From the NCBI RefSeq assembly GCF_000745345.1, contig NZ_JQNR01000005.1, positions 3,782,001 to 3,846,000 on the forward strand: 64,000 bases of DNA, in the 5' to 3' direction. Below, piece by piece: positions 19,674 to 27,692 of the stretch. Position numbers and translations under genes: made by a program. Position 1 is the first letter of the stretch. Every line of letters starts with the position of its first letter. The notes below the pieces were generated by a model. It saw nothing but the letters and a program-made list of their open reading frames with translations. It was not told the origin of the DNA and made no database searches. The stretch comes from Actinacidiphila yeochonensis CN732 (lineage in GTDB: Bacteria; Actinomycetota; Actinomycetes; Streptomycetales; Streptomycetaceae).

Positions 19674-22432
19674 TCAGCCGGAAGCGGTGGCGCAGGCCGC
19701 TCCGCCCAGGGTGATCGCGGTGACCGGGGAGTTCTTCGCGCCGACGGTGGCGTTGAAGCCGACCGTGACGGAGGCGCCCTTGGCCAGGCTGGTGCCCCAG
19801 CTCGGCGCCTTGACCGTCACCGCTTTGCCGCTCTGGGTGACGTCGCCGTTCCACAGCGAGCTGATCTGCTGGTCCTCGGCGAAGTTCCAGCCGATGGTCC
19901 AGCCGTTCACGGCCGCGGACCCGGTGTTGGTGACGGTCACCGAGGCCTGGAAGCCGCCGGGCCAGCTGTTGGCCACCGTGTACGCGGCCGTGCAGGCGCC
20001 CGACCCGGCCGGGGGCGAGGTCGGCGGCGTCGTGGGCGGTGTGGTCGGGGAGTGGTGGGCGGTGTGGTCGGGGGAGTGGTGGTGCCGCCGCCCGAGGTGT
20101 CCGAGGTGTCGCCGTAGATGATGCCGCGGCCGTTGGTGCCCACGTAGACACGGCCGTAGACGCGCGGGTCACCGGTGATGGCCGCTCCCGTCCAGCCGTA
20201 CTGGTGGGCGTCGTCGTTGATCCGCACCCAGGTGGCCCCGGCGTCCGTGGAGCGGTAGATGCCGCGCACCCCGCCGACCTCCGCGCTGCTGTACAGGGCG
20301 GGGTAGGAGGCGCCGGGCGCGGCCTTGCCGAAGCCGATGGTGTCGGCCTCCTGCACGCCGGTGACCTTAGTGAAGGTCGCGCCGGAGTCGGTGGAGTGCC
20401 ACAGCCCGTAGCCCGTGTCGCTGCCGCCGGCCAGCCAGACGTCGCCCTTCGCGCCGGGCAGCGCCTTGATCTGCACGGCGCCCGAGGACGGCAGCCCGGA
20501 GGCGGCCGTGGCCGTGAAGGTGGCCCCGGCGTCGGTCGACAGGTAGAAGCGGCCGCCGGAGAAGCCGTAGAAGCGCTTGGCGTCCACCCGGTCGGAGGCG
20601 ATGGACGCGCCCGAGGGCAGGCCGCTCGCCGCGCTCCAGGAGGAGCCGAAGCCGGTGGTGTGCTGCACGCCCGTGCCCGCGGGGCTCCACAGGAACGCGG
20701 AGCCGTCGGCCGCCGCGGCGACGGTGCCGCCGCCGGTGACCCCTGCCGGGTCGGTGCCGGCGAACCAGTCGGCGCCGTTGTCGGTGGAGAACGCCACGTG
20801 CGGGCCGCTGTCCTCGTCGCCCACCCGCACCACGATGCCCGGGTTGCTCTCCGCGTAGTCGATGCCGTCCGTGGTGGTGAACGTCGGCTGCTGGTACATC
20901 GTCGCGGGGATCTTGGTGATGTCGGTGTGCCGGAACCCGCCGAGGTCGCCGAGCGCGCTCAGCAGCGGCGCCCCCGAGGGCGGGCTGATCAGGCCCTTGA
21001 CCGCGATCTCCTCCAGCCCCTTGACGTTCGGGGTGAGGGCGATCTTCCCGCCGGAGGTGTCCCAGTCGGTGAGGTCGGAGGTGCCGTAGACCGTGGCGCC
21101 GGTGCCGAACCACATCCGGTTGGAGTCGAACGGGTCGATCTCCAGCGACTCCGTCATCCAGCCGAGCTTCGGGGTCTCCTCGGGCGGCGACGGGTTCGCG
21201 CCGAACGTCAGCCACGGCACGGAGGAGACGTTCAGGGTGTAGCGGTCCTGGCGGTTCGGGTAGCTGGTGTAGTCCCAGGCGCGGGTCCAGGTGGCGCCGC
21301 TGTCGGTGGAGCGGAAGATCTGCGTGTCGGGCCACCAGGAGCTGTACCCGGTGGCCATGAGGGTGCCCGGGTGCTCCCGGTCGATGGTGAGGCCGCTGTA
21401 TCCGAAGTACGTGTCGGAGTCCGACATCGGGCTGATGTTCGTCCAGGTGCCGGTCTTCACGGCGTACCGCCAGACCTGGCCCGCCGAGCCGTCGTAGGGC
21501 CCGCCGGTGTCGCTGGTGGCGATGTAGAGGTAGCCGTTGACGCTGTCCAGCACGCCCTTGTGGGCGATATACCCGGTGGGCTGGCCGGCCAGCCGGGACC
21601 AGGTGGCGCCCCCGTCGGTGGAGCGGAAGACGGTGTTGTCCTTGTCGGCGACGCCCACGTAGATCGTCTGGGTGGCCGACCCCTTGGTGCCGGTCGTCGG
21701 GTCGAAGGTCACCCACACGACGCCCTGGTTGTCGCTGTTGTAGCCGGTGGTGTCGGTCGGGTCGTCGGCGTAGTTCCCGGCATCCGGGAAGGCCGTGACC
21801 TGCGACCACGTCACCCCCGAGTCGGTGCTGCGCCACAGGCCGTGGCCGCTGGGGGTGCCCAGGTAGAGGACGCTGTCCTTGTTCGGGTCGATGGCCAGCC
21901 GCTCGCCCATGCCGCGGCCGGGCATGTTCCCGCCGAGCTTGAACGGCAGGTCGGTGGCCTGCCAGGTGGCCCCCCGGTCGGAGGAGCGCAGGACGGCGCC
22001 GTTGCCCGGGTCCCAGTCGTTGGTGTACGTGCCGACGGCCGCGTACACCTTGTCCGGCGCCAGCGCGTCGCTGGCCAGGCTCACCACCCCGGTACGGCCC
22101 CAGTGGTCCCAGCCCACGGAGTCCAGCAGCGGCGTCCAGGACTGGTCGGACTGGTTCCAGCGGTACGCGCCGCCGATGTCGGTGCGGGCGTAGGCGAGGT
22201 TCTTCTCCGACTGGTTGAAGATGATGCCGGGGACGAAGCCGCCCCCGCCGATCTGCACGTTCTTCCAGCTGTAGGTGTCGGCCACCGAGGCGGCGGGTGC
22301 GGCGGCCGCAGCGGCCGAGGCGGGCGCGGCGGCCCGGTCGGGTGCCGCGGCGGCCGTGGCGGCGGCGGCCGTGAGGGCGCCGCCGATCAGGGACAGGGCC
22401 GCGACGAGCGCGGCGAGGGGTCTGCGGAGCAT
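19674..22432 (-). CDS. Secreted GH74 xyloglucanase with CBM2 (frame break in linker)
   Basis: A signal peptide (MLRRPLAALVAALSLIGGAL) and Ala-rich leader are followed by a long GH74 domain made of two seven-bladed propellers with repeated FRSTDGGATW/RSTDSGATWT turns, the architecture of endo-xyloglucanases. A Thr-Pro linker (TTTPPTTPPTTP) should lead to a CBM2 cellulose-binding module (NSWPGGFQASVTVTNTGSAA to SPVTAITLGGAACATASG), but that module lies in the next frame. One missing C in the linker (plus-strand G run 20047-20050) explains the break; as written the first frame ends at 19937. ATG 22432 is preceded by GAGGAC. A CebR-type operator lies 68 bp upstream. Confidence 0.85.
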
Positions 22433-22499
22433 CGAGTCGTCCTCTGCACGGGTGAATGCGAGTGGGGGTGGACGGTGGTGCACGCGCGTGAACCCGCTG

Positions 22500-22513
22500 T
22501 GGGAGCGCTCCCA
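22500..22513. promoter_or_regulatory. CebR-type operator (14-bp palindrome)
   Basis: TGGGAGCGCTCCCA is a perfect palindrome identical to the CebR operator known from Streptomyces cellulose-utilisation genes, where cello-oligosaccharides release the repressor. It sits 68 bp before the GH74 start. A degenerate second half-site (GTAGCGCTCAC) follows about 20 bp further upstream. Confidence 0.85.
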
Positions 22514-22660
22514 TAGCGGATCGGCCCGATGGTAGCGCTCACTCGGACGGGCGAGAAGACCTTGGACGCGGTCGTCGGCGAAGGGGCCGACGAGGTCGGG
22601 CGGGGCCGATGAGGCCCGGAGGAGGCCGATGGGGGAGGGGCAGGCCGCGCCGGTCCGTCG

Positions 22661-22694
22661 CGCGGGTCCGGCCCTTTGAAGGACCGGACCCGCG
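22661..22694 (-). terminator. Hairpin after the CehA-like gene
   Basis: CGCGGGTCCGG (22661-22671) pairs with CCGGACCCGCG (22684-22694). It lies between the upstream CehA-like gene and the GH74 gene, both on the minus strand. Apart from this hairpin and the CebR box, nothing else is seen in the 387-bp gap. Confidence 0.5.
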
Positions 22695-22819
22695 GACTTC
22701 ACCCGACCACCTGCGGGCCGTCAGGCGACCGGCCTACCGCCCTACCGGTCAGCCGTCAGCCCGCCGTCAGCCGGTCGTGCCGATCGACCGCCGGCCCGGC
22801 TGCTCGGCCCGGCAGTGGC

Positions 22820-24457
22820 TCACTTGACCTTGCCCACCAGGAAGACGGGGTTGGTCATCGCGGCCATGGGGCCGAACATCAGCGCGTCGCCCATGGTGTT
22901 GCCCTGGCCGGCGGAGCCGTCCGCCATCGGGTGGCGCACCTCGGCGCGCACGTAGGCGGCGAGGGAGGCCGTCGTACGCCAGGTCACCGTGCCGGTGCCG
23001 GAGGCGCCGATCGACGCCTGGTGCATCTGGCCCTCGTCGGTGATGAAGCGGACGGTGCCGTTCGGCACCCCCTGCACGTCGATGCTGATGTCGACGGGAG
23101 CCTCGGACGGCACGGTCAGCGTCTGGCCGATGCCGGCCTGCTTCCCGTTCCCGGTGGCGGTGAAGGTGAGGTTGACGGCGGAGGACTCCGCGATCCAGCT
23201 GCGGCCGGCGCGGATGCCGTCCATCAGCGCGTCCGTGGCGAGGTCGTCGGCGTACACGACGTTGTGCGGCAGGCCGATGACCTGCGGCTCGCTGTGCGCG
23301 TCGCTGTTGCCCATCGCCGGCAGCCACTGCTTGCCGGTGCGGACCGCCTCGCCGAGCTTCTGGTCCCAGGTGCTGACCGCGTGCTCGTCGTCGTAGGTCC
23401 ACGGACCGGTCCACACCTCGGTGGCGTCCGCGTCGTCGAAGCCGAACTTCCACTGCGAGGCGATGTAGGCGCAGTACATGTGCGCGGGCACCACGAGGCC
23501 GCCGTTGCGCCGCACCTGGCGGGAGAAGCGCTCGAACGCGTCGTCACGCGAGCGGTAGCGCCAGTCGATCCACTCGCCGGCGGGCAGGCCGAGGGCGAGC
23601 CAGTGGCCGTTGCGGGTGGTGACCTCCTCGCCGGTGATGATCAGCAGGTCCTGGCCGGCGTACTCGCCCCACACCCCGTGCGAGGAGGTGGTGTTGTGGT
23701 CGGTGGAGACCATGAAGTCCAGCCCGGCGGCGCGGGCGCCCGCGGCGACCTCGGAGGGCAGGCGCTTGCCGTCGGAGTAGAGGGTGTGCAGGTGGCAGTC
23801 GCCGCGGTACCAGCTGTGGCCGCGGCCCTTGGCGCGCTGCGGCGGGTAGTTCGGCACGAAGGAGGGACCCTTGGGGCCGTAGGTCAGGGTGACCTGCACC
23901 TGGTAGGTCATGCCCTGCGGGGCCACCTGGTAGGGGCCCAGTACGACGTTCCAGCGTCCGGCCTTCACCGGGCCGGGCAGGTAGCCCGGGGTGGCCTCGG
24001 AGTTGCTGATCTCGAACGAGGTACGGGCGCCGCCGGACCAGCCGCGGAAGCCGTGGCCGCCCAGCGCGGTCCCGCGCTCGTCGAAGATGCCGATGTCGCA
24101 GGAGTTGGCGGGGACGCCGGACGGAACCGACGGCTTGTCGTAGGAGTAGGAGACCGCGATCTTCTGCACGCCCTCCGGAACGTCCACGGGGAGGTAGACG
24201 AAGTCGACGGCGCCGGTGTCCAGCGTGCCGGTGATCGTACTGGTCACCTGGGTGCCGGCGGCGGGCGCGCCGCCCGACTTCTTGTCGGCCGCCTGGGCGG
24301 CCTGGGCGAAGGACATCGGGGCCAGGGTGATGGCGGCCGCGCCCAGGCCGGCCGTGAGCAGCCGTCGGCGGCGCACGCCCTCGGCTGAGGCGGCGGCAGG
24401 GACGGTGCCGGGGTCGAGCGGTTCGACGTGCTGCTCGCAGCGGCCGTCAGCGCACAT
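22820..24457 (-). CDS. Tat-exported CehA/McbA-type PHP metallohydrolase
   Basis: A 545-aa protein with a twin-arginine leader (RRRRLLTAGLGAAAITLAP), an N-terminal beta domain (residues about 70-215) and a PHP domain. The metal ligands are visible in WYRGDCHLHTLYSDGKRLPS, MVSTDHNTTSSHGVW, IITGEEVTT, VVPAHMYC and MGNSDAHSE, matching CehA/McbA-family phosphoesterase-like enzymes. A C-terminal beta domain follows. ATG 24457 follows GGAGG. The natural substrate is unknown; relatives act on phosphate esters and carbaryl. Confidence 0.85.
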   Translation of the reverse strand: MCADGRCEQHVEPLDPGTVPAAASAEGVRRRRLLTAGLGAAAITLAPMSFAQAAQAADKKSGGAPAAGTQVTSTITGTLDTGAVDFVYLPVDVPEGVQKIAVSYSYDKPSVPSGVPANSCDIGIFDERGTALGGHGFRGWSGGARTSFEISNSEATPGYLPGPVKAGRWNVVLGPYQVAPQGMTYQVQVTLTYGPKGPSFVPNYPPQRAKGRGHSWYRGDCHLHTLYSDGKRLPSEVAAGARAAGLDFMVSTDHNTTSSHGVWGEYAGQDLLIITGEEVTTRNGHWLALGLPAGEWIDWRYRSRDDAFERFSRQVRRNGGLVVPAHMYCAYIASQWKFGFDDADATEVWTGPWTYDDEHAVSTWDQKLGEAVRTGKQWLPAMGNSDAHSEPQVIGLPHNVVYADDLATDALMDGIRAGRSWIAESSAVNLTFTATGNGKQAGIGQTLTVPSEAPVDISIDVQGVPNGTVRFITDEGQMHQASIGASGTGTVTWRTTASLAAYVRAEVRHPMADGSAGQGNTMGDALMFGPMAAMTNPVFLVGKVK

Positions 24458-24667
24458 GGAAGGGGTCCTCCTGGAATATCGCCGTTTGGGAAACCTCCAG
24501 GACCTTCATCGTCCACCGTGAACACGGGATGAGCCGAGCGTGGCGGGTACGGCAACACCACGAGAAACCGCCCACCAGAGTGCCTGATGTCCTGTATTGG
24601 CGTCCCACCTGGTGAAATGACGAGGAGTCAGCATCCGGCTCCACGTGGACGGCGTCGGAAAAGCGGC

Positions 24668-24683
24668 AGTGGTATAGACCAAT
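24668..24683. promoter_or_regulatory. DasR-type box (dre) in the divergent promoter region
   Basis: AGTGGTATAGACCAAT is a near-perfect 16-bp match to the dre consensus ACTGGTCTAGACCACT (core TGGT-n-TAGACCA), bound by the GlcNAc-responsive repressor DasR in Streptomyces. It lies 80 bp before the GHL10-type gene and about 210 bp before the divergent CehA-like gene. No other element is evident in the 305-bp gap. Confidence 0.7.
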
Positions 24684-24762
24684 TCATGCTTGCCGCCACG
24701 CCGGACGGCGGCCATGATCTGCGATCATCCGTGATGACCAGGAGCACCGTAGGGAGCCCCGC

Positions 24763-26059
24763 ATGGAGTCGTTGTCCCGCAGGACCTTCACCGTCGCCGC
24801 CGCAGGAGCGCTCGCCTCCACGGCGGCCGTCGGCACCGCGACGGCCGCCGCGCCCGCCGGGCGGCCCGCCGCCCCGCCGGGCACGGCACCGCCCCGCGCC
24901 GCACCGCGGCGGCGGCCGCACCGCCGCACAGAAGCCGTCGATGCGCGGCGTGTGGATCGCCACCGTCGCCAACACCGACTGGCCCTCCGCGAAGGGCCTG
25001 TCCCCGGACGAGCAGCGCGCCGAGCTGATCGACCTGCTCGACAACGCGGTGGAGCGCCGGATGAACGCGGTGGTGCTCCAGGTGCGGCCCACCGCCGACG
25101 CCCTCTGGCCCTCCCCGTACGAGCCGTGGTCGCAGTACCTCACCGGCACCCAGGGCCGCGACCCGGGCTGGGACCCGCTGGGCACCGCCGTCCGCGAGGC
25201 GCACCGGCGCGGCCTGGAACTGCACGCCTGGTTCAACCCCTACCGGATCTCGCTGAGCACCGACCTGAGCGCCCTCGCGCCCGACCACCCCGCCCGGCTG
25301 CACCCCGAGTGGGTGATCTCCTACGGCGGCCAGCTCTACTACGACCCGGGCCGGCCCGCCGTGCGCCGCTTCGTCGAGGACGCCATGCTCGACGCGGTGC
25401 GCCGCTACCCGATCGACGCCGTCCACTGGGACGACTACTTCTACCCCTACCCGGTCGCCGGCCAGGAGTTCGGGGACGACGCCAGCTTCGCCGAGTACGG
25501 CGCCGGCTTCCCCGACCGGGCGACCTGGCGGCGGCACAACACCGACCTGCTGGTCAGCGAGATGGCCCGCCGGATCAAGGAGATCCGGCCCACCACCCAG
25601 TTCGGCATCAGCCCGTTCGGCGTCTGGCGCAACGCCGCCACCGACCCGACCGGCTCGGCCACCCAGGCGGGCGTCCAGACCTACGACGACCTGTACGCCG
25701 ACGTCCGCGGCTGGGTCCAGAAGGGCTGGCTGGACTACGTCGCCCCGCAGATCTACTGGAACATCGGCTTCGCCGCCGCCGACTACGCGGTGCTGGTGCC
25801 CTGGTGGAACGACCTGGTGGCCGGCACCCGCACGAAGCTGTACGTGGGCGAGGCCGTCTACAAGGTCGGCGCCGCGGGGCAGCCCGCCGCCTGGCAGGAC
25901 CCGGCCGAGCTCTCCCGCCACCTCACGTTCGACGCGGACTACCCCGAGGTGCGCGGCAACATCTTCTACTCCTCCAGCCAGGTCAAGGCCGACCCGCTGG
26001 GCGCGGTGACCGAGATGGTCGCCGACCACTGGCCGACCCGGGTCCGCACACCCCGCTGA
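24763..26059 (+). CDS. Tat-exported GHL10/DUF187-type glycoside hydrolase (frame break)
   Basis: From ATG 24763 a twin-arginine leader (SRRTFTVAAAGALASTAAVG) is followed by a Pro-rich stretch. The catalytic part lies in the next frame: RGVWIATVANTDWPS, NAVVLQVRPTADALWPS, HAWFNPYRIS, AVHWDDYFYPYP and DYVAPQIYWNIGFAAADY, the pattern of GHL10 (DUF187) TIM-barrel hydrolases related to GH10/GH13. Removing one base in the CGG-repeat near 24904-24912 joins the two parts. Related enzymes are thought to act on bacterial envelope glycans. The DasR box upstream suggests GlcNAc control. Confidence 0.8.
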
Positions 26060-26164
26060 CCCGGGCCGACGGCCCGCGGGCCGCGGCCGGGGCACCCCCC
26101 TCCGCCGCGGCCGCGGCCCGCAGGGCCCACCCGCAGCTCCGCACGGCGCGGGTGCCGGACAACC

Positions 26165-26220
26165 CCGTGCCGTGCGGACCGTCCGACGCCGTGCCGTGCG
26201 GACCGTCCGACGCCGTGCCG
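26165..26220. repeat. 24-bp tandem repeat
   Basis: Two perfect 24-bp copies, each starting CCGTGCCGTGCGG, plus an 8-bp partial third copy. It lies in the 270-bp gap after the GHL10-type gene; nothing else is seen there. Confidence 0.85.
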
Positions 26221-26333
26221 CACGATGGCTGCGGTCGCGCGCCGTGCAACAGGGCCCGGCAGGCTACAACGGGCCCCAACAGGTCCCGGAAATACGGTCG
26301 TACGAGCTGATCGACAACTGCTAGCGTCGCCGT

Positions 26334-27068
26334 GTGGCGAAACTGAACCAGATCATCGCAGTGGAGAAGGGCGTCAAGAACAAGGCGCAGCAGGAACTGA
26401 CCGCGGCCCACCACGACCTGCAGAAGCCGGCGCTCCTCTCGGGCATCTCACGGACCTACCAGCCCAAGGACGAGGAGGGTGAGCAACTGCCGCCCGAGTC
26501 GACCCGGGTGCAGCTCAAGGCCGAGCAGGTACTCAAGTCCACCGCCGCGGTGCTCACCCGCCTCCTCGACGTGACCGCCACGAAGGACTGGGCGAACTGC
26601 GAGGCACGCGCCGACATCACCGTCGACGGCCGCACCCTGGTTCCCGCCGTACCCGTCTCCTACCTGCTCTTCCTGGAGAAGCAGCTCACCGACCTGCACA
26701 CGTTCGTCCGCAAGCTGCCCGTCCTGGACGCGGCCGAGGCGTGGAGCCCCGACCCGTCGTCCGACGACTGGAAGACGGAGGCGGTACGCACCATCCGCAC
26801 CAAGAAGGTGCCGCGCAACCACGTCAAGGCCGAGGCGACCGAGAAGCACCCCGCGCAGGTGGAGGTGTACTACGAGGACGTACCGGTCGGCTACTGGACC
26901 ACCGTGAGGTTCTCCGGCGCACTGCCCGCCCGGCGTGTCAACGAACTGCTGGAGCGGGTCGAGAAGCTCCAGCAGGCGGTGAAGTTCGCCCGGGAGGAGG
27001 CCAACGGCGAGGAGGTCACCGACCAGCGCGTCGGTGACGCCGTCTTCGGCTACCTGCTGGGCCACTGA
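26334..27068 (+). CDS. Uncharacterised 244-aa protein next to tRNA-like RNAs
   Basis: GTG 26334 opens a well-composed 244-aa protein with no recognised catalytic motif. It begins with a charged helix (LNQIIAVEKGVKNKAQQELTA), continues with helical and beta segments (RADITVDGRTLVPAVPVSYL), has a basic region (TIRTKKVPRNHVKAEATEKH) and a long amphipathic helix near the end (VNELLERVEKLQQAVKFARE). It ends about 95 bp before two tRNA-mimic RNAs on the same strand. The basic stretch and the neighbourhood make RNA binding a reasonable guess, not a finding. No TROVE/Ro60 signature is seen. Confidence 0.75.
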   Translation: MAKLNQIIAVEKGVKNKAQQELTAAHHDLQKPALLSGISRTYQPKDEEGEQLPPESTRVQLKAEQVLKSTAAVLTRLLDVTATKDWANCEARADITVDGRTLVPAVPVSYLLFLEKQLTDLHTFVRKLPVLDAAEAWSPDPSSDDWKTEAVRTIRTKKVPRNHVKAEATEKHPAQVEVYYEDVPVGYWTTVRFSGALPARRVNELLERVEKLQQAVKFAREEANGEEVTDQRVGDAVFGYLLGH

Positions 27069-27163
27069 GCCCGCCGCCGGGCAGCGGTCGCCGACCCCGC
27101 CCCCGGCACGCACCACCCGACAGACTCCCTCCGCCCGTGCTTCAGCGGACGGGGGGTGCGCGA

Positions 27164-27304
27164 GGAGCGCAAAGCTGAACCTGAAGCTCGTCGTGAACCA
27201 CGCGGTCCACAGTGGGGGTTCGAATCCCTCCCCCGGCACACGTCCGGCCGGGGTGGCCCAAGTCCGGCAGAGGCAGACCGCGATGAAACTCAGACTCTCG
27301 CTCC
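27164..27304 (+). ncRNA. tRNA-mimic RNA 1 (Y-RNA/YrlA-like, permuted tRNA)
   Basis: The 3' half of a tRNA precedes its 5' half. CGCGGTC (27201-27207), variable CACAGT, T arm GGGGG-TTCGAAT-CCCTC (27214-27230) and acceptor strand CCCCGGC-A (27231-27238) come first. After an 8-nt connector come GCCGGGG (27247-27253), TG, a D arm (GCC...GGC, loop with GG, A14 and A21), A275-equivalent and GACCGCG (27276-27282). GCCGGGG pairs fully with CCCCGGC, and GACCGCG with CGCGGTC (7 bp). GGAGCG/CGCTCC (27164-27169, 27299-27304) may close the RNA. No encoded CCA. The fold matches YrlA-type Y RNAs. Confidence 0.62.
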
Positions 27305-27340
27305 AGACTCAGCATTCGCCGCCCATCGCCGGATCGACCG

Positions 27341-27446
27341 GCCGCGGGCCGAGTCGTCAGGTGCCGGTTCGAATCCGGCCCGGTGCTCCATTCCCTGCAC
27401 CGGTTGTTCAACGGCAGAACATGACGACATCAGCCTGACCTGCGGC
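27341..27446 (+). ncRNA. tRNA-mimic RNA 2 (Y-RNA/YrlA-like, permuted tRNA)
   Basis: A second, better example. GTCGTCA (27353-27359), T arm GCCGG-TTCGAAT-CCGGC (27363-27379) and acceptor strand CCGGTGC-T-CCA (27380-27390) come first. After TTCCCT come GCACCGG (27397-27403), TT, D arm GTTC-AACGGCA-GAAC (27406-27420), A and TGACGAC (27422-27428). The acceptor (7 bp), D (4 bp), T (5 bp) and inner helix TGACGAC/GTCGTCA (7 bp) are all perfect. An outer 8-bp helix, GCCGCGGG (27341-27348) with CCTGCGGC (27439-27446), closes it. The D arm and U73 resemble tRNA-Gly. A GC-rich terminator follows at 27487. Confidence 0.68.
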
Positions 27447-27486
27447 TTTAAACGTGCCGGCGTGCCCACACGGGCGGCATCACAGT

Positions 27487-27524
27487 GGGCCCGGGGTTGG
27501 ACATACTCCGGGCCCCGCTCCGTT
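27487..27524 (+). terminator. Intrinsic terminator after the tRNA-like RNAs
   Basis: GGGCCCGG (27487-27494) pairs with CCGGGCCC (27508-27515), followed by CGCTCCGTTTT. It marks the likely 3' end of the RNA unit and separates it from the integrase gene. Confidence 0.7.
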
Positions 27525-27692
27525 TTCCCTGCCTCCGGCTGCTCCCGCCTGCTCCCGCTCGGGGGTCACCATGCGGGGACGCCAGGGGTGCGGGGGAGTG
27601 GTGCGGACCGCGCGGCGGCAGCGTCCTAGACCCCTCGGGGTACGGGCACCGGTGGCCTCGTCACTGGTGCGGCTGGTGGAGCTTGGACCTTG

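Noticed and set aside
27247..27390. A conventional-order tRNA with a long insertion spanning the two units
   Set aside because: The 5' strand GCCGGGG does not pair with the 3' strand CCGGTGC; each pairs perfectly only with the permuted partner.
27142..27411. Minus-strand open frame across the tRNA-like region (GGGIRTPT/PDSNRH-like peptides)
   Set aside because: This peptide pattern is the antisense of T arms and acceptor ends, a known false-ORF artefact.
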